Assembly: GCA_030077755.1 (NCBI GenBank)
Contig: JAQJZZ010000010.1
Location: forward strand, 2,294,001 to 2,358,000
Length of the DNA: 64,000 nt
Direction: 5' to 3'
From: Filosporella fistucella
Taxonomy: Eukaryota; Ascomycota; Leotiomycetes; Helotiales
In this document: in pieces, positions 48,752-59,047 of the stretch
Layout: each line of letters begins with the position of its first letter
Position numbering within the stretch: the stretch's first letter is position 1
The notes under the pieces: generated by a model
What the model saw: only the letters and a program-made list of their open reading frames with translations
Told to the model about the DNA's origin: nothing
Databases searched by the model: none
Translations under genes and position numbers: made by a program

Positions 48752-51700
48752 ATGGTTTCGAGTCCGTTTCTGGTACAGACCGGAACTGATGCCGCTGTTT
48801 TTGATACAACAGGAAAATGGGTTAAGATTCTAGAGAAGGCCAAATTGGATGCAAGTTCTCCCACTGTCGAATCGACAGACAACCAAAAAGATGTCACAGT
48901 AAAGTCCACCGAAGATCTCTGGGAAATTCAATTTTCTTCGTCTGGGAATGCCACATATCTTGGACCAGAGGAGGACGCAAAGTTGAAGAATCATGCTTGG
49001 GTGGGAGATGAACTCATTTGTATGTTTTAACCACTGAAATTAAATCGCTGCTCACAATCGATCAGCTGGTGTCATGGTGTTAGATTCGACAAACACACCA
49101 CAAACAACACTCGAGCTGGAATTCCCCTTGAGGAAAGATGACTCTGATGGCACTCCTAGCATTTACACAGTCTTCAAAATCACCGACACAAATGACAAGC
49201 TTAAAAAGGTGATTGATATTCTTGACAAATTTAAAGTCAAGCTTCACAATACCACCAAGCCAGATCCGAATCCGAATGCTTTATGGTGCATGGCAACAGA
49301 AGAGGGATACTCCACAATCGTGAAACTTGAATTTATCTTCACAGTCTCGGATGCCATAGACCAAATCAAAGAAAGCCCATTCGGCCAAGTGGCTGGGTGG
49401 GTAGAAGAAGCTCTTGGGCTTCACCTTAACACTGACGGGTTCAAATCTATTCCTCCAATCTACATCAGTACAAGCAGCACTGTCAATTATACAATTGAGG
49501 GTGATGAAGTTGTTGAATCGGAGCCGATATGGGGTGTTTCAGTGCAATTCGAGGTCTTTGGAATGAGCTTGGCGATTGACTTTTCCGCGAAAGACACCAC
49601 CTTCTATTTGCTTCCGACAGCGCCTACCAAAGACATTGTCGGCAGTATCATATCGGCTGTCGGACAGAGAGATGACATTGATGAAGATCAGATGTAAGTA
49701 TTCCCGTTTTCCATTTGGATCAGGTGACACTTGGAATCCATTCTTTTAGCTCGATAGGAGTATATATTCTGACAGTTCTAGTCCAAAACAAGGTGGCGAC
49801 GATGTTCTTTCCAAACTCAGTGACCATCTTAACCTGTGGTACGTTCACTTTGACAAGGACGTACCAAGTGAGGAAGAGCCTGCAGATAAGCCCGTTACTG
49901 AAGACGAGCCGGCAGCAGATGCGGAGAAGCCGGTAGATAAGCCCTCTCCAGAAAACGAGGCGGCTGTAGCTGTGGAAGGAAAGGCAGTCGCTTCAAAAGC
50001 TGGATCTAAAGGTGCCGCTGACACAGGACCAAAGTTGATGTGGGGTATTGGCATTCTAGCCCACTGGCAAATTGATGATGAAGAAAATGAGGGCGAAAAA
50101 AAGAACGTTCTTATCGGCTTAACGTATGAGTCTCGCACAAAGACATTCAACGGAAATCTCATCACTCAAGGCGATCCAGTACTCAAGAGCAGGAGAGACC
50201 CGACGTATGATCATCGGCTTGCGCTGCCGTGGGACGCTCTGGATTTCAAAGACAAGGATGGCCAACCAGTTGAGGAAGATGGCATCCCAGAGCACATTAG
50301 CCTTTGGAAATTGTTCAGTGGCGAAGAATCGGGAGATCCTCCAGCAGAACTCAAAAAACTTCCCCTCAATATCCAAGATGCAGAACTAACGTATCAAATT
50401 CTTGGGGATGGAGCGGCTGACAAAGGTTCAGTTATGACCTTCTACATGAACCTGGTCGTCAGTGCGAAATCCGGCGATGATGCAAAAGCTGCACCGACTG
50501 GCTTCGTGTGGAGCAAGCTTTCTATTTTGGCATCGAAGATGAAAATGGTGAAGGGAACTCCACCTAAAACGTCGTCCGCACAATCCTTACAGATCTTTTC
50601 CTCCATGGAGTTGGTACCAAAGAGCCAGGCAAATAAGGACAAGAATATACCTTCTGCAATTCTTGATCTTGGCTTGTCGTATAGTCACTCAAATGATGGA
50701 GTGAACAACGATACCACTTGGATTCTCGAAGCTTCTCTCCAAGATCTTTCTGTAGCGCTTCTTGCTGACTACTTCTTCGACAACGATTGCAGTGATGGTG
50801 CTTTAGCCGTTCTCGGCTCACTGAATTTAAGCTCTGTCAAAATGATATACACATACAACAGCGGAGTTGCATCTTCATTTCTTATCTCGGCCATAATCAC
50901 ACTCGGAGAACTGGAGCTTGACCTCAGCTATCAGTATGTCAGTGAGAAGCATACAGCTGGCCCAACGGCAGCAACCAGAAAATGGGCCCAGAAACCTCCT
51001 TCAAACAATACTTTGAAACCACTCAAGGAAACTGGCTACAGATTCCAGGCTTTTCTTCGTATTAACGATGGTGCAGATCAAGCTTCTACGATCAGGTCGA
51101 TTACTGAGAGTATTTCGCCTGGAAATGGTGATATGATTCCAGATTTCATCGCCAATATTGAGATCAAAGCCAAGGGCGATGCAGATAATGCTCCGATAAA
51201 GCTGAGCTATAGTGGGGGTAACAAGATCGTAAGTCGCCGATACATTTTCTATTATGCTTGAAATCTTCAATATCCCGATGAAGAAGTCCAAGATCATCTG
51301 GGCCTAAATTGACGTCTTAAATCTCATACTGATCATTCCAGGGCTCAACTCTTATTGTTTGGGTGAGAATAGGACCGTTCAACCTGACATTCATCCAATA
51401 TCGAAGTCCTGTAGACCCCACCAAGAATCCGCCCACGGTTGTGAAGAGACTAGTTAGAATTTCAGCCGACCAGATACCAATGCTAGACAAAGTTCCACTG
51501 ATCAATGAACTCCCTCAGCCATTTGATCATCTCATCTATCTCTGGGTAGATGATCCAGAGAAGAAAGGCTTCACCCGTACAATGATAGAGAAGAATGACA
51601 AGCTTCCTCATACCATTAACAATGAATTGGCTACTATGGGTATCCCAGAGATTCAACTCAAAGAGTCAAAAAAAGCCGCCACCGATGTAGAAGCAGCAAA

Positions 51701-54700
51701 ACGAGATATCGTCTTGCAGCATGGCCATCACTTCATCGTTATTGCAGCCGGGAAGGTGGTACTGGACCATGTCTTCCAGCCAGAGCAGAAGAAGCCTGTT
51801 CCAGCAAACAAGAGTCTCGCTCCGCCACCTCCAGCAACCGATGCTGCCCCCGCGAAACCAACGCCTCCGAAGATGGAAACAGTACAAGGCACACCAGAAA
51901 ACGCCGCCACAAAAGGGAACGTTGATACGAAAGCTGGCCCACTATCAATCTCTGCACTCTCTCTTCAATACAAGAATGGCTCTTTATTCGTAGGGGCAGA
52001 TGCCACACTTGTGCTAGGTCCATTAACATTCAGCGTCATTGGCTTCACCATCGAGCTCGAGTTGAACAAACCCGGGCACAAACTAACATTGAACAATCTG
52101 GCCTCTATCATTACCGATGGGTTGATCCACGTCAGTATTCATGGTCTAGAAGCAGGTCTTGATAAGCCCCCTCTCACTCTGAAGGGAGTTTTCATCCATG
52201 ATACTGCTATTGATGTCAGCACCGGAGACTCGGTTGAGAGCTATAGAGGGGGAATAGCAGTTGGAATCAAGGCTTGGAAAGTCCTTGCTGTAGGAGAGTA
52301 TGCGATTGTGACGAAGAAAACGGATAAGTCTCAGTATAAATCCGTCTTCATGTGAGTATCGACATCTTTGGTCTTGGAAGGCTTCACTAACGGGCTCACA
52401 GATATGGTAAATTAGATGGTCCGCTTGTGACACTGGAATTTGCGACTATTTCCGGCGTCAGACTTGGGTTCGGATATAATTCGCTTGTTCGTCTGCCAAA
52501 GGTCGACCAGCTTTATCAGTTCCCATTCATTGCCGATTCTGCGGCCGGAGACGACCCGCTAAAGATTCTGAATGTATGTCCTTCCTGCACACTATGCTTC
52601 TCAGTCTCCAAGCAGTGTCCTCTCTTTCAAACGCGATCGATCCCTTATCCTCAATTATACATCAAATTAACCCATTTTCCAGGCCCTCAAAGAGCCTATC
52701 AATGGCAACCTCCCTTTCGTCTACACCAAAGAAGGAGGCGTCTGGTTCGCAGCTGTAAATCCCACTTCTTCCCAACTCTTCTATCACTAACATCCCCAGG
52801 GCATGACCATAACAGCTTTCGACTGCCTCACTCTCACCGCTGTCCTGATGTTTGAAATCGAGACTAAATCAGACCAAAACGGCGTCATCATCGCTCTTTT
52901 AGCAGATGGTGTATTCCAAATGCCGCCAGAAATGCCTGCTGATCTCTGTCTTTTCTATATAGAGTTGCTGATCAAAGTAGAGTTGAATTTTATTGAAGGA
53001 TACATTTGTGCTGATGCTGCGTTGGCTCCTGCTTCGTGAGTCTCTCGTTTTGCTTCTTTGAAGAAGATTGCTGATATAGATATGAAGGCATGTATATGTC
53101 CCGTTTGCTCACCTAACGGGAAGCGCATCGTTTTACTCTTGGTTTGCCCCAAATGCACATTCTGGTGATTGGGTTGTTACAATTGGTGATATTATCCTTC
53201 TTTCTCTCTTGGATTGGACTGACTTGTATGCTAGGTGGCTATCATAAAGCATACACCCCACCGGATCACTATCCACAGCGCTTGGCTCGCTTGGGTCTCA
53301 ACTTCGTTGTTGGAAACGGTATTGTAAGTCCTCCAGTTCGGTGGTGATATCATGTGAGGAAGCATACTAACCGTTAAATAGCATGTAGTCGGTGGGGCGT
53401 AAGTGCACTTTTCCAGCACAGGAAGTTTCGCTGATGGTGTATAGATATGTCGCTGTAACTCCCAAATGTGCCATGGCTGGTGGATCTTTGCATATCTCAT
53501 TAGATGTCGGTCCCGTGAGGTAAAGTTCCTGCAGTCCTCGGCTATATAAAGTTCAAGTCTAACCAGTGCTCAGTGCCTTCGCCGATATTGCTCTGGATGT
53601 GTTCATCAACTTCAAACCGTAAGTCCATCATATTCCCGCTTTACCCCATTGAAAATTGCTCATGGCATCAGGTTCTACTTCATCGCTGAGATGAGACTTT
53701 CTGTCGGTATAGACTGTGACGTTGGTAAGTGCTCTTAGCCGGCAATAATTGCGTCCATTAATTAACTCGACATAGATCTCGGGCTCATCTCTTTCCACAT
53801 ATCAATATCTCTTGGTGCAGACTTGACACTTTGGGGTCCAAATGAATTTGGTGGCATTGCTCACGTACATTTCTGGTTCTTTGGTGAGTCCTTGTTATCC
53901 GTCTCCAAAGCCGGACAATTCGAGCAATTTCAAATTATTTGCGTCAAATCTTGTATCCTCAACTTGAACTCATCTAACCGATTCTTCAGGCTTCAGCATC
54001 GACTTCGGTTCCGGCCTCGACCCACCACCGGGCGTCCCCCTCGTCGAATTCTACGAAATGATCCGCACCTCTGGTCCCCCAAGCGATCCCCCACCAGGCG
54101 ATACAACCTCTTCCTCCAACCTCTACCAAGCGCAGCACAAATACAGCATCGAAGACGGTCTCTTCCCCGCCAAGCCTCAAGGCGAAGAAGAGGGTAAATT
54201 CCCAAACACCGGTGCAACCACAGAATGGAAAGTCTTCGCCGGTCCGCTGAAAATAAGAATCGATTCCGATTTCTCTCTCTCAGAAGCACATCTAGTTACA
54301 GATGAGAAAGACATTACAAAGGGCACGGAAATAACTACCATTCCGAAAACGACGCTCAATTCAATCTACTCGTTCGCTATGCACAATACTGAACCGATCT
54401 CTTCCTCCCTCGCCATCAGCATCTATTTCATGGAGAGCATCGACGAGCTACAAACCGACTGGCGCGCCGAACTTGTCGTAAAGGCTGCACCAAAAGCAGT
54501 ATGGAGCAAATACACAAGTGACAATGATCCTCTCTCCCGCATTAGTGGTAAAGTCAATAAACCAAAAGCGTTGGAGAAGGGGGAAGATCCCACGGTGGAT
54601 TTGTGTCAGGGGGTTAGATTGTTACCGCCGTTACCGGTCCTGTGTAAAACGAAAGTAGTGGATTTCGATGCTACGGCTGCGATGATGCAGTTTGAAGAGG

Positions 54701-55104
54701 ATACAATGATTCCTTTCGCAGAGGAACAAACTGTGTTTCTAGCTGAGGTTTTTGAGAAAGATAAGGGAGGTAAAGAGCAATGGGACGACTTTGGAAAGGT
54801 ATGGAAGGGTCAGATTGAGAGCTCAAATGATGAGGGTATAGAGAAGAAAGATATCAGAGGTGACGATGGTGTCGGGATTGGTATGATGGGACTTGTTGCA
54901 GAGGTATTGGGATGGGCCATAAGGGGACCGGCGGAGATGGTCGGAGGGACGGTGCCGGATGTTATGGTTAAGGACGTGGTTGATCTGACGAAGATGGTGG
55001 TGCAAAGGAAGGAGTGGGAATTGGTTAGTAAACCGCCCACGATATTGGCTGATGAGTTGGAGTATTATTATCCTGCTTTGCCGATGGTTACGGCTGCTGC
55101 TTAA
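48752..55104 (+). CDS. Giant protein C of the A-B-C cluster, DUF6603-like (about 1800 aa)
   Basis: Fifteen exons: 48752-49019, 49066-49693, 49776-51228, 51342-52351, 52402-52573, 52683-52754, 52800-53035, 53124-53185, 53235-53323, 53382-53398, 53445-53519, 53574-53618, 53672-53724, 53776-53883, 53990-55104. All phases close. Exon 10 is only 17 bp. The acceptor of exon 8 (AAG) is the weakest. The protein is dominated by repeated amphipathic beta-strand segments. The C-terminal third has [53 protein letters not shown] and [20 protein letters not shown], which I recognise as the DUF6603 pattern found in bacterial and fungal proteins of unknown role. Acidic and Pro-rich linkers lie near residues 330 and 900. 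No signal peptide. The ATG is the first available, but upstream coding-like sequence means the true N-terminus may lie earlier. Confidence 0.8.
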
Positions 55105-56049
55105 CAGTAGAAAGGGCCAGAGGAATGCGTAAGTTAAGGGGAGGGTTGACTTACTTGGACGTTGAAATGGATAATGAAAGGTTGTGGGTAAGGATATTCT
55201 GTTGAGTGGTAATGTCACATTTTTGGATTAATTCAACGAAGCATAATATGTCTTTCCATGGCAGGTCATCCAAGTATGTACCACGTGTTTCTTTTCGACT
55301 AAGATACTCTCAAACTTTGAGAATTTTTCCAATCAAAAGAATTCCTACTACTCAATGATTCCGAATTCCGCCTCTCGAATCCTGCCACCTCCAACCTCCT
55401 AGCTAAAACCCATCATACAAACCAAGTTCATTTCCTTTTCTGCTTCCAACATCCCCTCCCTCACATCTCTCATCGGCAATCCCTATAAGCACAAACACAA
55501 ACGTCACCCTTACCCCGCATTCCTCTCAATTCCCTCTCGTCCCACACATACACAAGCACAAGCACCAAGCCTGCTCACACAGATCAAGCACGAATCCTTC
55601 CCGAGTAAGCAGTACATCACTGATGGAACATGACTTGCTAACCAAATATGTCCTCATGTATCATCGGATTGACACCATCTGATCATCTGCTTTTCTGCTG
55701 CAGGAAGCCGTGTTTACAAGGCGGTGCTACGGATAGCTGGCAGACTGGGAGAGCTGAATTGGAGCAAAATCGAGGGGGAAAAGGGAGGAAGTAGAGCGGA
55801 ATGGAAGGAAAGGGTGAGTGCATAAGGATGGACTCGTATTGCGTGTTCCTGAAATGAGGGATTTGAAGTTTGTACCACTTGATCGCTTTCTGAGGTGAAG
55901 CTTTTCATACCGCATAACACCATCTCCTTTTAGGATACATATATATTCTTATCTTTTGCTTCTAAGATCTTTTTACCTTCAACCATCTCCAGATCCTGGA
56001 GCAATCCTATATAATTCTCCACCGAGCAAGAAAAACATCTGAAGTAAAA
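55105..56049. other. Intergenic between giant gene C and the lectin gene
   Basis: No gene recognised. The 200 bp before 56,050 probably contain the lectin promoter, including an AT-rich ACATATATATTC near 55,936. Short minus-strand frames at 55,714-55,923 look non-coding. Confidence 0.4.
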
Positions 56050-57338
56050 ATGGCGCCCGTCTTAGCAGCAGCTCCCCGTCTCCTGACTGCTGCTATCGCA
56101 GCAGTAGCATGGAGTTCCAACCGTCTTGATGTCTTCAAACTAGGCGCTGAGAGAGATCTGCAGCATTTGTGGTGGACTGGTACTTTTCCCTTTTTTTCCC
56201 TTCCCTTCCCTTCCCTTCCCTTCCCTTCCCTCCGCAGTTCTCTCCAGTCTTCTTCCTTCTCATCTACTATCATCCACTAAACCCCCATAGGCTCCTCCTG
56301 GGGCGGATTTGAGTCCCTTGGTGGTATCCTCACCACCCTACCCTCCGTCACAGCCTGGGGACCAAACCGTCTCGACCTCGTCGGTACTGGTACAGATCAA
56401 GCAGCGTATCATAAATGGTGGGATGGAACGCAGTGGGGTGGTTGGGAACCACAAGGAGGAGTATTGAGTAGCAGTTTGAGCATCTCTAGCTGGGGGCCGA
56501 ATCGCCTGGATTTCTTTGGGCTGGGTACTGATTATGCATGTTATCATAAGTGGTGGGATGGAGCTGCTTGTGAGTCCTAGCATGTTTTAATTATTTGTTT
56601 ATTTTGCCGTTGATAATGGCCGTATGTGTCGAAACATGGTCGAATTGGAATGTTAACTGATTGTCCATGCAGGGCAAGGATACGAAAGTCTCGGAGGTGT
56701 TTTCACTTCACCAGTCACTTCTGTCTCCTGGTCCTCAAATCGTCTCGATCTCTTCGGTCTCGGGACAAACTCTGCCGCTTTTCACAAGTCGTGGAATGGA
56801 CAACAGTGGTCGGGATGGGAGTCTCTTGGTGGCGTCTTCAATTCGCCTCTTGTTGCCGAATCGTGGGGACCAAACAGCTTGGATGTTTTCGGATTGGGCA
56901 CTGACAACGGGATGTATCATAAACATGTATGTCTTCCTCTCCTCTGTTTTATCCTGCTGTCAGTGATATTTCGAGTTTTACGGTAGAATGGCGTGGAAAT
57001 GACGCTGACTTAAACAGTGGAACGGTGTCTCGTGGACCCAAAATTGGGAGGCTCTCGGTGGCGTTTTTACTTCCGTCCCTGCTGTCGTCTCCTGGGGTCC
57101 TAATCGTCTCGATGTCTTCGGCATTGGTACAAACGGCGCAATGTATCACAAAGCCTTCAACGGCGCGACCTGGTCTGCGAATTGGGAAAGCCTTGGTGGC
57201 GTGTTTACCAGTGCTCCCACCGTGGTGGCTTGGGGACCGAATAGACTAGATGTATTCGGCTTGGGTACAGATAGTGCTGCGTATCACAAGTATTGGGGTG
57301 GAAGCAGTTGGTCTACTTCTTGGGAGAGACTTGGCTGA
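56050..57338 (+). CDS. PLL-type seven-bladed beta-propeller lectin (DUF346 repeats)
   Basis: Four exons: 56050-56179, 56291-56569, 56673-56926, 57018-57338; 327 aa. The whole protein is seven repeats of about 46 residues, each with a [12 protein letters not shown] core, then [11 protein letters not shown] and W..WESLGG segments. Cores vary as [12 protein letters not shown] (blade 1), [12 protein letters not shown] (2) and [12 protein letters not shown] (5). This is the architecture of the Photorhabdus PLL/PHL sugar-binding lectins, whose binding pockets lie between blades. No signal peptide is evident, so it is probably cytoplasmic, as in many fungal defence lectins. Sugar preference (fucose in bacterial relatives) is not shown by sequence. 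Introns fall within blades, not between them. Confidence 0.87.
56183..56231 (+). repeat. TTCCC-type pentanucleotide microsatellite in lectin intron 1
   Basis: The intron contains about five perfect tandem TTCCC units (56,205-56,230) after a T/C-rich run. It lies wholly inside the 111-bp first intron. Confidence 0.8.
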
Positions 57339-59047
57339 GTGCGTGGTTTGATTGAAAAGAGGTGCGGTCGGGAGAATTGTGGGTAAAGGGAGAAAATTTA
57401 GCGATGGAGAAAGGGGCACTTGTTGACCTCATTTTTGGTTTGTATATTTTAGTCAGCAAAAATCCTTGACACTGCTCTCTAAAATCTCCCTCTTCAATCA
57501 TTATTATCTGTGAAGAGTCCTTTCAGTATTATGCAATTAGGAATTATAACAGTGGGGCAAAATAATCAAGGTTATTCGCAAGACTCAGCGATGAACGCAA
57601 GCTCTCTCGAACTCGGCGTAAACAGCGGCAAAAGAATTACACCAAAAAAAGATTCTCAGGAACAAAAGATTCACATCTCCTTCTCAGGAGAATACTCCAA
57701 CTTACTTGAACAGCAGTTGATTGGCAATCGAAATTAGTCATGACAAACCGTAATAGCTGCACGCCTACGGGAACCAGTCACTTCGGTGACAGTATTCTAG
57801 TTTAGTTTGTAGGGTTATGCAGAGAAATTGATTAGATTTACTCTACCCACTACACCATCCCAGACTAATTTGCTGACAGTAAAATGGTTATCTTAGGTTA
57901 TATGTGACCTCCATATAGAATTGCGCGTAGTGTGTCAACATCAAAAAGCATATTTTTTGGGTTCTGTGTGGAGCTTTTTGGGGCATGGTTTTACTCGAGG
58001 CGAATTTCAATCTTCCAAAATGCGATGAAGCAAGGCTGTTCACTGAAGTGACAAGTGATCCCAAGGAAAGGATTATGTATTTATGCTGTGATTACCCTTA
58101 AGGCCCGGAAATGTGGGCACATGTGATGAGAGTAGCGATGACGGGTCTGAGCTGCATAGCCTACATTTTATTGGCATGGATGGCAGCTCTAATAGGAGGA
58201 AGAGTATGAGATTAATATGAGCAGTTGAAAAAGGAACACGTTGCTAACGAAAACACAACTTTGGTATATTCAGTGGGCTGGCAAACCTGAAGAGCAGCTC
58301 TGCCACGACAATCTCGCGAGTTTACGGCTTTTGAGCAAGAGCCATGAGAGGATGCGCAGTCAAAATTGATCTCACTGTAGTCGAACAAGTTCCAATTTTT
58401 GATGATGAGCAGAGGCCAGGGGACTAGACTTCGGCGGTGCAGCGGCCATTAATACAAGATGCGGGAGTTGACCTTGCCATGAGAGGAAAAGATCAATAGT
58501 TGAGTACGATTTTCGTTGCGGCTCGGACGGGCAAAACCTGTCAGGGCTGCTGCTTGAATCCGTTTTTACCTGGCCATCAGCTTGAGATATTCAAATTGTT
58601 GTTTAGTATTAGGAGAGTTAACAATGAACAGATTATTACTCCTCAAAGAGAGGTCGTTTGGTATACTTGCAAAGTTTACATCAAGTTCACCTCGCGTTTT
58701 GAGCATAGATCAAAAATTTAAAAGTTCAATCGCAATTCTGGTATCATACAACTAAAGCTACCTTATTCTAGGCGTGAGCCGGCCGGATTCTAGAATATGC
58801 CGTGCTTGCTAGCATCCTGAGTCTAATTCTCCAACGCCGAAAAATGAAATGAAAAGAGAATATTGTTAAAATAGCCGCATGTTGCAGCCGCGATCAACAT
58901 CAAATACAAGAATTTTCAAAAGAGTACTGTGTCTTCCGAATGGCGGGACTTTTGGAGCGGCGTAGACATCGGGATTCAACTAGTGGGCTCGTTTGCACCG
59001 CGAAGCACAGAGCAGGCAGCACCAAGAGCGTCCTAGCAATGCTACTA
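57339..59047. other. Intergenic between convergent lectin and zinc-knuckle genes
   Basis: About 1.7 kb without a recognisable gene. A perfect 5-bp stem GTCAC/GTGAC with a TTCG loop lies at 57,777-57,790. Open frames at 57,510-57,737 and 58,500-58,721 have no protein-family character and no splice partner I could find. Confidence 0.4.

Noticed and set aside
52803..53039. Separate short genes at 52.4-54.2 kb
   Set aside because: The frames are exons of gene C; splicing joins all of them in one phase-consistent model.
36275..57338. An insecticidal Tc-type or phage-tail-like injection system
   Set aside because: None of the proteins shows Tc A/B/C features, a tail-tube or sheath protein, or an AAA+ loader; the lectin and DUF6603-like resemblance alone does not support this.
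57777..57790. TTCG-loop hairpin as a transcription terminator or RNA gene
   Set aside because: A 5-bp stem is short, fungal termination does not use such hairpins, and no tRNA or snoRNA pattern surrounds it.
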